This document shows, piece by piece, positions 55,700 through 63,735 of a DNA stretch of 64,000 bases. The stretch's first letter is position 1, and every line of letters starts with the position of its first letter. Origin of the DNA: Flaviramulus basaltis (GTDB lineage Bacteria > Bacteroidota > Bacteroidia > Flavobacteriales > Flavobacteriaceae); contig NZ_FPKV01000001.1 in assembly GCF_900114265.1 (NCBI RefSeq), forward strand, positions 868,001 through 932,000. Direction: 5' to 3'. The notes under the pieces were generated by a model. That model searched no databases, was not told the DNA's origin, and was given only the letters and a program-made list of their open reading frames with translations. The translations under genes were made by a program, and so were the position numbers.

Positions 55700-55877
55700 A
55701 TTCCTGTGAAGACAGGAATCTCTTTTTTTGCGTTAGGGATTGCAGTGAAAATCCTTTTTTAAAAATAGGGAATTAAGCCCTTCTCTGTGATAAAAATTAA
55801 CAGATTATCAAGTTGTTGACTTTTTATAATGACGTAAAAAAGATTGTAACGTAAAGCCCGACCCTTGTGGTAACGCC
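55700..55877. repeat. Dispersed flavobacterial intergenic repeat (copy 2) with REP-like hairpin
   Basis: It begins with a perfect hairpin ATTCCTGT-GAAG-ACAGGAAT (55700-55719) and a T-run. GCGTTAGGGATTGCAGTG follows (from 55730), and it ends GCCCGACCCTTGTGGTAACG at about 55872. Bases 55730-55760 match the reverse complement of 22676-22706 over about 30 bases. The same phrases recur between genes in other Flavobacteriaceae (my recollection). Confidence 0.55.
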
Positions 55878-56333
55878 CTAAATATTATCGTAATCAAACC
55901 ACTCTGCAAAAGAGCTTTCTGTTTCTTGGAGTTTTAAAGAATGTAAAGAAATATGAGATGGTAAGCGCTTTTTAATTTTTTTAGCAAAGTCTATTACCAT
56001 CATTTCACTTGTAGGCTGGTAATCTACTAAAAGGACGTTATGCCCACGATCTTGAAGCTCTTTTGCAAGTTCTACATGTGGGGTGTTTTTGTTGAAAACC
56101 GTTGCGTGATCGAATACATTTACAATTTCTTCTTTCACGATTTTTTTAAGATCTGCAAAATCGATGACCATTCCAAATTTCACGTTAGTACTGTCTGAAA
56201 TAGGCTTCCCAATAACGGTTACAGATAGTTTATAACTATGCCCATGTACATTTTTACATTTTCCGTCATAGCCATAAAGCGCATGACCGGTCTCAAAAGA
56301 AAATTGTTTTGTGATACGAATATGATTACTCAT
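55878..56333 (-). CDS. queD: 6-carboxytetrahydropterin synthase
   Basis: QueD makes 6-carboxy-5,6,7,8-tetrahydropterin in queuosine biosynthesis. The protein is 151 aa of the PTPS/QueD family. The catalytic/zinc motifs are the zinc His in FETGHALYGYDGKCKNVHGHSYKL (catalytic Cys in CKNVHGH), VIDFADLKKIV, FDHATVFN, and QPTSEMMVIDFAKKI. The C-terminal Glu is in LQETESSFAEW. Length and motifs are standard. Monocistronic. Confidence 0.95.
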   Translation of the reverse strand: MSNHIRITKQFSFETGHALYGYDGKCKNVHGHSYKLSVTVIGKPISDSTNVKFGMVIDFADLKKIVKEEIVNVFDHATVFNKNTPHVELAKELQDRGHNVLLVDYQPTSEMMVIDFAKKIKKRLPSHISLHSLKLQETESSFAEWFDYDNI

Positions 56334-56490
56334 TACATAGAAATTTAGGATACAAAGATATTCATTTTGTTTAATGAAATCATTTTTAGATTACATTTCA
56401 GTACTTTTTTCTATTGAAGGATGGATACTTTCCTTTTTCCTTTATGAGTGGCTTATTTGAGGTTATTGATTTTGTTGAAAACACGTTAAA

Positions 56491-56568
56491 TTATCGTCTT
56501 CTATTTCTATTATAGAAGTAAATTATAATTAAAACGATTGCTAGTATGAGGAACAATCTATTTCCCAT
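56491..56568 (-). CDS. Possible 25-aa membrane miniprotein
   Basis: A frame from ATG at 56568 reads MGNRLFLILAIVLIIIYFYN and ends RNRRR. It is one TM segment with a basic end, the layout of small hydrophobic proteins seen in Bacteroidetes. It is too short to trust without conservation data. Confidence 0.3.
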   Translation of the reverse strand: MGNRLFLILAIVLIIIYFYNRNRRR

Positions 56569-56598
56569 GATATTTGTTTTTTAAATTAATAATTAAAG

Positions 56599-57933
56599 TT
56601 AATACTTTTTAGCTAGCGGTAAAAAAAGTTGTCTAAATTTTATGATTAAAGGGATGCCTCTGGCAATAATCCAAATGGTTAAAGCTATAAAAATAGCGTA
56701 CAGTTTATAACCCAAATTGTCTAGCCAAAATAATAAAGGCACAAAAACTAAAAAGGTTGAAAATATTAAAACATTTCTCAGGTATTTCATTTTGCCTAAA
56801 CCTTTAAAAATACCATCAAAAATAAAGGCTAATGCGCATAAAGGTTGCATAAGTAAAACGATATAAAAAACGGAGTAAAAAGTATTTAAAACCTCTGGGT
56901 CGTTAGAGAAAATATTTCCTATAGGATAATAAAAAATCGCACCTATAGCAGCTGTAATAAAGCCTAAAATAACACCATATTTAATAAGCTTGTTGCTAAG
57001 TGTAATTAGTGAATTATATTCTTTTCCGCCATATAATTTTCCTGATAGAATATTACCCGCACTCGCATAGCCGTCTATAATAAAAGCTCCTAAAAACCAT
57101 AAGTTTATGGCAATTGTATATGCAGCAATATATTTTGCACCATAACTTGTAGCAAATGAACTAGCAAAATATAGGGTTACGTTTAGTGCTATGGTTCTTA
57201 CAAAAAGATTGAGAATCATTAATAAAAAGCGGCTAATTTCTTTATTAAATGGAAAGCTTAATTTTAAAGGGATAATAGTTTTTTTTAATAAATAATAAGC
57301 TGAAAGCATAGCCATAACAAATTGCGCAATAACACTAGCATATGCTGCTCCTTTTATATTCATTGGGTTTATAAAACCTTCAATTCCATAAACTAAAACA
57401 ACATCTAAAACAATATTTAAAAGCGCTCCTATAATAGCAATAATCATTGGGTAATAGGTGTTTTGTAACCCTCTAAAAGCCCCAAAAACTGCGATTGTAA
57501 ACAAAGTAAAAGGGAAGCCGAATACGCGAATTCTGTAATACTCTACGCAATATTCTAAAATTAAATTAGAAGCATTATAGAGTTTGAAAACACTTTCCGC
57601 AAAAGGATAGGTGCCTACAATAATGAGTAAACTTAAAGAGGTTATAATAAATATGGCTTGAGCAGGAAGATTTTTAATTTTGTTTAATTCATTGGCGCCA
57701 ACATATTGAGATACAATTGATGAAATAGCGCTTCGTGTTTGTCCCAACACCCAAATAAGCATAGATAAAAATGTAGTAACAATACCTACTGCTGCTAAAG
57801 ATTCGGTAGCATTAAATTGAATATTACCAACAATTGCTGCGTCTGTTAACGATAAGATAGGTTCTGATATTCCCGAAATTAATGCAGGAATAGCTAGTTT
57901 GTTTATATGTTTTAGGCTAATATCTGTGCTCAC
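56599..57933 (-). CDS. MATE-family efflux transporter
   Basis: This 444-aa MATE transporter has twelve predicted TM segments in two halves. The halves start at IPALISGISEPILSLTDAAIVG and at the second repeat near LNLFVRTIALNVTLYFA. GQTRSAISSIVSQYVGAN and GAFRGLQNTYYPM are typical of the DinF-like subgroup. I use the GTG at 57933: it overlaps the TGA of the acetyltransferase gene (GTGA), a clear coupling signal. A TTG 18 nt upstream is less likely. The substrate is unknown. Confidence 0.9.
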   Translation of the reverse strand: MSTDISLKHINKLAIPALISGISEPILSLTDAAIVGNIQFNATESLAAVGIVTTFLSMLIWVLGQTRSAISSIVSQYVGANELNKIKNLPAQAIFIITSLSLLIIVGTYPFAESVFKLYNASNLILEYCVEYYRIRVFGFPFTLFTIAVFGAFRGLQNTYYPMIIAIIGALLNIVLDVVLVYGIEGFINPMNIKGAAYASVIAQFVMAMLSAYYLLKKTIIPLKLSFPFNKEISRFLLMILNLFVRTIALNVTLYFASSFATSYGAKYIAAYTIAINLWFLGAFIIDGYASAGNILSGKLYGGKEYNSLITLSNKLIKYGVILGFITAAIGAIFYYPIGNIFSNDPEVLNTFYSVFYIVLLMQPLCALAFIFDGIFKGLGKMKYLRNVLIFSTFLVFVPLLFWLDNLGYKLYAIFIALTIWIIARGIPLIIKFRQLFLPLAKKY

Positions 57934-58430
57934 AAGATAAGTTCGTAACAATAAAAAGGATGCTTACTTTGTTTTGGAAAATAAATTTCTCCTAAACGTT
58001 TATAACCACGGAGTTCGTAAAATTTTAAATTTTTAGCATTTTGCGAAAAGGTATCTAACCTTACAGAAGTGAAATTATTTTTTTTAGCATAATGTTCGGC
58101 ATAATCCATAAGTTTTTGGGCATATCCTTTTCCTTGTTCATTTGGATGAATTGCTAAACGGTGGATATAAATATTGTTTAAATTTGGTGTTAACCATGAA
58201 ATAGGAATATATTCTTCATCCATAAAAGTAGAAATAGTAATACATCCAATTATAGTGTTTTCTAATTCAATAATATACAATTCACTCCGTTCAAAATCTT
58301 TTAAAAAAGGCTGTTTGTTGGGATAAAATTCATTCCATTGATAAATGTTTTTCACCACCATACTCGCGGCACATGCTTTTGTTATTTCAAGAAGTTTGTC
58401 AATATCTTTAAGTGTAGCTTTACGAATCAT
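57930..58430 (-). CDS. GNAT-family N-acetyltransferase
   Basis: This 166-aa GNAT enzyme transfers an acetyl group from acetyl-CoA. Core motifs are the N-terminal IRKATLKDIDKLLEITKAC, the motif B/A strand IYIHRLAIHPNEQGKGYAQK with the Q/RGxGxA pyrophosphate-binding loop (EQGKGYAQ), and the C-terminal FTSVRLDTFSQNAKNLKFYE with YELRGYKRLGEIYFP. The substrate is unknown. It is translationally coupled to the MATE gene. Confidence 0.9.
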   Translation of the reverse strand: MIRKATLKDIDKLLEITKACAASMVVKNIYQWNEFYPNKQPFLKDFERSELYIIELENTIIGCITISTFMDEEYIPISWLTPNLNNIYIHRLAIHPNEQGKGYAQKLMDYAEHYAKKNNFTSVRLDTFSQNAKNLKFYELRGYKRLGEIYFPKQSKHPFYCYELIL

Positions 58431-58489
58431 TTAAATGTTTTACTTTTGCCTCAAATTTATTGTAAATTTAGCTTTAAAACTTTATAGAC

Positions 58490-59284
58490 ATGAAGAATAT
58501 TTTAGTTCCAGTTGGCTCATCCAAAAACGCACTTAGTCATTTGCAATATGCTGTAGATTTTGCTGAAGCATATAAAGCGAAACTTTTTGTGGTGCAAGTA
58601 TATAATGTATATACGAAAGCAGGAACCATGATTAAAGTTGATAAAATAATTGAAAGAGAAAGTCTGGCTTATTTAAACGATTTGGTTTCTAAACTAGATA
58701 AAAGGAATGTTGATATTACTGTAAAAGTTCTTAAAGGTAAACTTATAGATACTTTAGAGTTAGCAAGTAAAGCAGCAGATATCGATTTAATTTTAGTTGA
58801 ACCAAGAACAAACTCTGTAAGGGAAGAAGTGTTTTTAGGAAAAACCTCTGGTAAAATTATAAAACAAACACAAATACCAACGCTTATAGTACCAGAAGAC
58901 TACACTTTTAAGCCTTTTACTAATATTTTATTTGCTGTTAAATCTGCAATAATTAAGAAGAAAAATTCGCTTGATCCTTTGGTTTCTGTTAAGGAACATT
59001 TTAAAGCTGTTGTAAATTTATTATTAGTTAAAACGCCATTTTATAATAAAGGTGATTTTGAATTAAAAAATGAAATTAAAAATATTGTTGATAGTGTTAC
59101 TAAAACAGAAAACGCTACAACTTTTCAAGGTGTTTTAGAGCATTTTAAAGTCATAAATCCAGATATGCTTTGTGTTGTAAGACGTAAAAGAGGGTTTTTT
59201 GCAAAAAAATGGGAGAATAATGTGATATTAAAAAAGGACTTTTCAAGTCCAATACCCGTTCTGGTTTTAAGAGGTTTAAAATAA
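58490..59284 (+). CDS. Universal stress protein (UspA family)
   Basis: This 264-aa UspA-like protein has the N-terminal NILVPVGSSKNALSHLQYAVDFA start and the nucleotide-site region DLILVEPRTNS with IPTLIVPED, which deviates from the strict G-x2-G-x9-G(S/T) ATP motif. The C-terminal half is a second, diverged Usp domain (FTNILFAVKSA, LCVVRRKRGF, PIPVLVLRG). Double-Usp proteins are common in flavobacteria. It is monocistronic and lies just upstream of tRNA-Ala. Confidence 0.88.
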   Translation: MKNILVPVGSSKNALSHLQYAVDFAEAYKAKLFVVQVYNVYTKAGTMIKVDKIIERESLAYLNDLVSKLDKRNVDITVKVLKGKLIDTLELASKAADIDLILVEPRTNSVREEVFLGKTSGKIIKQTQIPTLIVPEDYTFKPFTNILFAVKSAIIKKKNSLDPLVSVKEHFKAVVNLLLVKTPFYNKGDFELKNEIKNIVDSVTKTENATTFQGVLEHFKVINPDMLCVVRRKRGFFAKKWENNVILKKDFSSPIPVLVLRGLK

Positions 59285-59289
59285 TTTTT

Positions 59290-59363
59290 GGGGATGTAGC
59301 TCAGTTGGCTAGAGTGCTTGACTGGCAGTCAAGAGGTCGTGGGTTCGAATCCCATCTTCTCCA
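59290..59363 (+). tRNA. tRNA-Ala (GGC anticodon)
   Basis: The 7-bp acceptor stem GGGGATG / CTTCTCC includes the G3-U70 alanine identity pair. One T6-T67 mismatch is present. The D-arm is GCTC..GAGT, the anticodon stem CTTGA/TCAAG has loop CTGGCAG (anticodon GGC), and the T-loop is TTCGAAT. CCA is not encoded. This 3' end is the likely attachment site of the following mobile element. Confidence 0.93.
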
Positions 59364-59376
59364 CTAGTTTTAACAA

Positions 59377-59403
59377 GGCTTCCAAGAGATTGGAGGCTTT
59401 TTT
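59377..59403 (+). terminator. Terminator after tRNA-Ala
   Basis: GCTTCCAA-GAGA-TTGGAGGC stem (one G-T pair) followed by six T. Confidence 0.75.
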
Positions 59404-59409
59404 ATTTTT

Positions 59410-59431
59410 ATATTTGCAGAATATTTGCAGA
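59410..59431 (+). repeat. Tandem 11-mer near tRNA-Ala
   Basis: ATATTTGCAGA occurs twice, abutting (59410-59420, 59421-59431), 47 nt after the tRNA. It sits where the arm-type pair sits in the first element (37 nt after attL), so it may be an integrase arm site. Confidence 0.55.
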
Positions 59432-59467
59432 ATAACTAGAAATTATAGTATTTTAAGATTAAATATT

Positions 59468-59917
59468 TTATTTCCCAGTTATTCTTTTTGTGAGCCAAAA
59501 CTTGTGACTTTTATCTAAAAAAACTACATAGAATGTGTTTTTAATAATATGACCAGCAACAATTGCTTTGCCTGTTATATGTATCCTTGCCCATTCAGCA
59601 TCAACGGGTATGTGGTCGGGGTTTTCAAACAATGTTTTGTGTTGTGGAGGGAAATCCCCGTAAATAGTAAATTTATCTCCATCAACTTGTCTTAATAGTG
59701 CACTGCAGCAATAACCTTGAAATACTTCTAATAATTTAGATAGTAATCCAGCTTTTTGCCAATCTTTAAAACTAGAGGCATATTGTTGTCTTGAATCTAA
59801 ATATTGAAATGACACTTTAAAATTACCCGAAGAAACAGCACTTTTACTTTTTTTATTTTCTAAAGCCTGAATAATTAAAGACTTTTCTTTGTGCTTGAAT
59901 GATGCTTTTTTAGCCAT
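59468..59917 (-). CDS. Putative toxin of Panacea-type TA pair
   Basis: This 149-aa protein follows the Panacea-domain gene and overlaps its end by 8 nt. The sequence is basic at the N-terminus (MAKKASFKHKEKS) with conserved-looking patches FQYLDSRQQYASSFKDWQKA, WARIHITGKAIVAGH and FLDKSHKFWLTKRI. I know similar pairs (short protein with Panacea partner) from plasmids and mobile elements. The toxin role is inferred from the partner; the biochemical activity is not known from the sequence. Confidence 0.7.
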   Translation of the reverse strand: MAKKASFKHKEKSLIIQALENKKSKSAVSSGNFKVSFQYLDSRQQYASSFKDWQKAGLLSKLLEVFQGYCCSALLRQVDGDKFTIYGDFPPQHKTLFENPDHIPVDAEWARIHITGKAIVAGHIIKNTFYVVFLDKSHKFWLTKRITGK

Positions 59918-60401
59918 TCATTTCAGCTCTGTAAAAGTTCAACATACTAGCCTTTGATATGTTGACGTTACAAATATCTCCTTGTGAATAACCTAGACGA
60001 GCCTCAATCCAAGGAGTTTCTTTATGAGTAGCAGATTCTAACTCTAGACCTGTCCATTTAGATAAAGTTTCTAAAACCTCATCAACTACTTCAAGTTGGC
60101 TAGAAGAAATTACATCTTTTAAATTAATTTCAGAATCAAAATCATATTCACTATAAGTGACATCGCTATAAAGTATTGATTTCCCTTTAAGGGTGTTATA
60201 AACACTTCGACAAACGGGTCCATGAACCCAAGCTTCAAAGTCTTCCTCAAACAAAGGCTCTTCAAAATGAGCTAAGTGATAAGCTTGACAATAATATAAA
60301 AGTTTTTGAAGTTTTAAATGAGACATTGGTCCAAAGTATTTTAATATATACCCTGATAAAGTAGATACTTTAATGCTCTTAAAATTATTTAGTGATTCCA
60401 T
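59910..60401 (-). CDS. Panacea (DUF4065/SocA-like) antitoxin
   Basis: This 163-aa DUF4065 protein has the signature LKLQKLLYYCQAYHLAHFEEPLF (in two pieces) followed by EDFEAWVHGPVCRSVYNTL. Its C-terminal part has the late motif HKETPWIEARLGYSQGD. These are the standard features of the Panacea domain, a neutralising antitoxin domain used in many TA systems and related to the GepA/SocA proteins. It is the first gene of the TA operon, and a promoter-like TATATTTG lies about 120 nt upstream. Confidence 0.88.
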   Translation of the reverse strand: MESLNNFKSIKVSTLSGYILKYFGPMSHLKLQKLLYYCQAYHLAHFEEPLFEEDFEAWVHGPVCRSVYNTLKGKSILYSDVTYSEYDFDSEINLKDVISSSQLEVVDEVLETLSKWTGLELESATHKETPWIEARLGYSQGDICNVNISKASMLNFYRAEMNG

Positions 60402-60742
60402 TACCTATTTATTGTTTCAAAAAACATACCAAAAGATATTTTTATTTTCTTTAAACAAAAATATTTTAACTTATTGACTTATAGCTAATTACTTTTTTGA
60501 AAGCTCTTTTTTTAAGAGCGGTGCAAATATAGTAAATTTTTTTTTACAAAAAAGTAAATGTTATAAACATATGTAACGCACCATAAAAGTAGTAAAAAAA
60601 AGACATATTAAAGTTTTTTTTATGTTTTTTTTAAAATTTTTCTTACTAAAATTATTATCATAATACTAAGTTTTATATTTTAAAAGGATTAAAAAGATAG
60701 TATCATGTTTAATAATTAAAGAATAGTTTTTAAAATTGTTGC
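60402..60742. promoter_or_regulatory. Gene-free region with TA promoter and leader hairpin
   Basis: There is no gene over 341 nt. On the minus strand TTTG (60550-60547) and TATATTTG (60531-60524) form a promoter, though the 15-nt spacing is short. The leader then contains the hairpin GCTCTT-A-run-AAGAGC (about 60502-60519), about 100 nt before the antitoxin ATG. The rest is A/T runs. Confidence 0.45.
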
Positions 60743-60973
60743 TTAATCAAAGTTAACAGAATACTTATCCAGTAAATAGCCTGTATTAAAACTTCTTATT
60801 TCTGTGATGGAATTTGTATCTGAATTGTAAACGACCTCAGCAAAGAACCTATAAACTGCATAAAGGTTGCACCGTTCCAACTTTGTAATATGGTTTTCTA
60901 TAAACGCACCTTGTTGGTTTACTACTTCCATGCGTTCGTTAAGAGCTAAGGCATTAAACTCGTATAAGGTCAT
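60743..60973 (-). CDS. Small mobile-element protein (76 aa)
   Basis: It begins MTLYEFNALALNERMEVVNQ and ends FNTGYLLDKYSVNFD. I recognise this MTLYEFN start from small, function-unknown proteins on Bacteroidetes mobile elements. Its start overlaps the stop of the ExoVII-like gene by 1 nt, so they are translationally coupled. It does not look like the XseB small subunit (no long helical hairpin with the conserved LE-x-x-L pattern). Confidence 0.75.
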   Translation of the reverse strand: MTLYEFNALALNERMEVVNQQGAFIENHITKLERCNLYAVYRFFAEVVYNSDTNSITEIRSFNTGYLLDKYSVNFD

Positions 60974-61974
60974 TATTGCTTGGTAGATAAGAAGTATATA
61001 AATGATAAAACAAAAAAGAATAATAAAATTAATATTACGTTTATTGTTTTTTTTTGAGTATTAATTTTGTTTGATGAGTTAAGTTTTTCTTCTTCTAAAT
61101 GCTTTTTGTATAAACTAATTTCATCGTCTTTTGTCTTAATTACTTTGATTCTTTCGTTATAAGTGTTTACAATTCCCTGCAAGAAACTACCAACTGCTGT
61201 TGGTGTTGAAAACCCTTTATCTGCTACTTTCTGTAATAAAGTTTTATCAGCATCATGTCCTATTCCTGTTATAAAAGGTACTGGTAACTCGATTGCTTTT
61301 TTGCATAACTCAATTTCATTAAACACTTCTAAACCACTTCCACCACCTCTTAATAAAATTAGTAAATCCGTGTCCTTAAATCCGCTAGAATTTAAAAAAT
61401 TTAGTATTTCGTCCTTTGTTGAAAGGTTGCATTTATGATGTCTAATTTCATAAAAATTAAAATCTGGAAGTTGCCCTAAATAATCATCCTTTGAAGTAGA
61501 TTGAACCCCTGTAATAACATCTAAAATAGGTTTTTGTCCCTTTTGTATCTTATCCGCTAAAACATCAGTAATCAAAGGAAAATCTCTTTCAAATCGAGCC
61601 TGTACTATATCATATTCCACTTTAGAAATTAGTTGAACCTCCTCTTTATATTTAAGAATTTTAGTTACTTTGAAATATACTTTTAGTCTTGAATTATTAT
61701 CCAAAGATTGACCTCTACTAATGTATCCTTGAAAATTATAATATTTTCCATTTGTGAGTTTAGTTTTTAAATCATTTGTTATCTGAATAGTGATTTTATG
61801 CTGTTTATCCTTACTAAGGATTTCATCGTAATAATATTGTCCGTAAAGTTTGTTATTGTTATCAGAAAAAAATCCTTCAACATCTATAAGGTTACCGTCC
61901 ATAGAAGATGACAGACTATTTGCATATAAATTTAATAGAGTTGAAACTGTAATAGTATTGTCCGTTTTAGACAT
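60973..61974 (-). CDS. Truncated, TM-anchored exonuclease VII large subunit-like protein
   Basis: This 333-aa protein has an N-terminal OB-like region (about 1-110) and an ExoVII_L catalytic region with TGVQSTSKDDYL, LLILLRGGGSGLEVFNEIEL (R209), ITGIGHDADKTLLQK (H240/D243) and STPTAVGSFL. All are close to XseA catalytic motifs. True XseA (400-450 aa) continues into a long coiled coil that binds XseB. Here only about 40 residues of coil follow, ending in a C-terminal TM segment (about 310-330). So the nuclease-like domain is membrane-tethered and lacks the XseB-binding arm. Its function is unknown; it could act in element transfer or defence. Confidence 0.85.
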   Translation of the reverse strand: MSKTDNTITVSTLLNLYANSLSSSMDGNLIDVEGFFSDNNNKLYGQYYYDEILSKDKQHKITIQITNDLKTKLTNGKYYNFQGYISRGQSLDNNSRLKVYFKVTKILKYKEEVQLISKVEYDIVQARFERDFPLITDVLADKIQKGQKPILDVITGVQSTSKDDYLGQLPDFNFYEIRHHKCNLSTKDEILNFLNSSGFKDTDLLILLRGGGSGLEVFNEIELCKKAIELPVPFITGIGHDADKTLLQKVADKGFSTPTAVGSFLQGIVNTYNERIKVIKTKDDEISLYKKHLEEEKLNSSNKINTQKKTINVILILLFFFVLSFIYFLSTKQ

Positions 61975-62043
61975 AAACGTAACTTTAAATTTATGTTAGT
62001 TTTAAAAATAGATAAATTATTACAAAGATTACTATTATAAGCT

Positions 62044-62370
62044 TCACATTTTAAAGCGTGTTTTTATTTTTTGCTCTGGCGAGATGTCTAGCGTTTTTTG
62101 CTCTGGTTTCCTCATAAAAACAAATTGAGGTCTTTTTGGTTGTTTAATATCGGTTTGAACTTCAATAGCTTTAAGTGTTGGTAAAACAAATTTTCCTAAT
62201 TCAATGATAATCTTTACGCGTTCAACTGGTTTTAACTTATCTAAATCAGCCTGTAAAACTTCCAAATTATTCTCTACTAATGTTTGAAATTTTCGTCTTA
62301 TTTCGAGCGTGTTTTTATTGGCTGTTCCTTTTTTACGCCCTCCGAATTTTTGCCCTGTGTTGTTTGCCAT
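62044..62370 (-). CDS. Small basic DUF5681-like element protein
   Basis: This 108-aa basic protein has GRKKGTANKNTLEIRRKFQT near the N-terminus (typical of DUF5681/phage-like small proteins), LKPVERVKIIIELGKFVLP in the middle, and a charged end (SPEQKIKTRFKM). Such proteins commonly occur on mobile elements and may bind DNA, although no function is proven. It follows the origin-like repeat region. Confidence 0.7.
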   Translation of the reverse strand: MANNTGQKFGGRKKGTANKNTLEIRRKFQTLVENNLEVLQADLDKLKPVERVKIIIELGKFVLPTLKAIEVQTDIKQPKRPQFVFMRKPEQKTLDISPEQKIKTRFKM

Positions 62371-62462
62371 GATTTTATATTTTATGTTTAATTTTTACTA
62401 TTTTAATCTACTTTAGTTTATTATTTGGTTAGAGCTATTTTTGAATTGCTTCTTCGGTTTAC

Positions 62463-62573
62463 GGTTTAAACCAGTTTATTTAAACCCTATATCCAAGGTT
62501 TAACAGTTTAATAGCGTATATATACGCTTAAACTAAACCGATAAAAAAGAAATTTAAAGATGTAATTAAACCG
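62463..62573. repeat. Origin-like repeat region (GGTTTA iterons plus palindrome)
   Basis: GGTTTA/TAAACC occurs about six times, beginning with the palindrome GGTTTAAACC (62463-62472) and then at 62481, 62497, 62534 and 62567. A perfect 16-bp palindrome AGCGTATATATACGCT (62513-62528) sits in the middle of a 30-nt near-perfect inverted repeat (62505-62534). It lies just downstream of the RepA-like gene. A replication origin or regulatory region is likely. Confidence 0.6.
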
Positions 62574-62579
62574 ATTGAG

Positions 62580-63731
62580 CTAAAATTGTTTGGCTTGAAT
62601 ATATTCCCCAAGCGTGTAAGGTGCTTTGTTTTTCTCTTGAAGTAACCAGTTATTATTTTTGCAATCAGTAATTAACAACTTTGCTCTATTCATACCTATG
62701 GTGGCTTTGAGTTGGTTTTTATATGCTAAGCTTATCTGAATAACCAATTCAGAATAACTAAAGCTTAAACCGTTTGAAAACACCTCAGTTAATAATTGAT
62801 ACTTTTTAAAGTCTTCTAAATCTGAAACATCAAATTTGTTGTTTTTGGTTTCTGTTCTTACTTCAAAGTTTTCGGCGATTACAGGAATACCGTGTTCGTT
62901 TATTTCAAAGGCAAAAACCTCAGGTTCTATGTCTCTACATTGTAAAGGTGTTACTACTGAAATGGTGTTATCGTTTTCAGATTTTGCAATTTCCAGAACC
63001 GTTTCAGCTTTATTTATTAATTCAGTTCCAATATGACCACGGGCATTTGTATCGCTCTTGTTTTGATGCAATACAGTAACGATATGTATATTACGTTCCT
63101 CAGTCCATTTTAATAGCTTACTGGCTACGTTCGTGGCTTGCTCTTCATCGTTTATAGAGGTTACTAAATCTTTAATACCATCAATCACGACGAACCCAAT
63201 TTTATCATTACTGTAAATTTCATTTTCGATAAACTCCAGACGTTCCGACGGCGTTAAGCTTCTTAAATAGTAAACGTGTAAGTTCTTTGGTTCTGGCTGT
63301 TTAATCTGCGTGCAAATCCTTTTAACAGCCTTTTGTACGTGGTACTTTCCTTGTTCTGTATCAAAATATACCACTTCGTTTTGTAGTGGCGGTAAATGGC
63401 TTTTAAATAGTTCAAGTATTGTGTCTTTACTTAATGCCGCCGATACCGCTATATTAATGTAAAACGATTTACGGCTTTTTGCTTTACCTATTACAAGGCT
63501 AAAGTTTCCAAGCGTTCCCAGTATTGCGTAACCGTCTGTTTTGGTATTGGCTAAACTGTAAGCAATTTGGGGCGGTGGTATAACTTCCTTTACATCGATT
63601 TTGTATTTAAGCCGCTTTAGTTCGTGTTCTTTAATTTTCTGTTCTCGTATTGCCTCTGGAGTTATATTCTCTAATAAAGCATAAGTAGATTTATGAGAGG
63701 GGTCTTTTAAGAATTGTTTTTCGCTATCCAT
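62580..63731 (-). CDS. repA: RepA-like AAA family ATPase (AAA_25)
   Basis: This 383-aa RecA/AAA_25-type ATPase resembles RepA of plasmids and mobilisable elements. It has a Walker A variant VIGKAKSRKSFYINIAVSAA, a Walker B-like IGFVVIDGIKDLVTS, and the sensor-like IVTVLHQNKSDTNARGHIGT. The N-terminal 60 residues and a basic C-terminal region (KNQLKATIGMNRAKLLITDC) may bind DNA or partners. The iteron region lies directly downstream, fitting a replicative helicase/initiator role. Function in this element is inference. Confidence 0.82.
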   Translation of the reverse strand: MDSEKQFLKDPSHKSTYALLENITPEAIREQKIKEHELKRLKYKIDVKEVIPPPQIAYSLANTKTDGYAILGTLGNFSLVIGKAKSRKSFYINIAVSAALSKDTILELFKSHLPPLQNEVVYFDTEQGKYHVQKAVKRICTQIKQPEPKNLHVYYLRSLTPSERLEFIENEIYSNDKIGFVVIDGIKDLVTSINDEEQATNVASKLLKWTEERNIHIVTVLHQNKSDTNARGHIGTELINKAETVLEIAKSENDNTISVVTPLQCRDIEPEVFAFEINEHGIPVIAENFEVRTETKNNKFDVSDLEDFKKYQLLTEVFSNGLSFSYSELVIQISLAYKNQLKATIGMNRAKLLITDCKNNNWLLQEKNKAPYTLGEYIQAKQF

Positions 63732-63735
63732 TGTC

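Noticed and set aside
60743-60973. XseB (exonuclease VII small subunit) next to the XseA-like gene
   Set aside because: Length is right, but the sequence is a mixed alpha/beta MTLYEFN-type mobile-element protein without the XseB helical hairpin.
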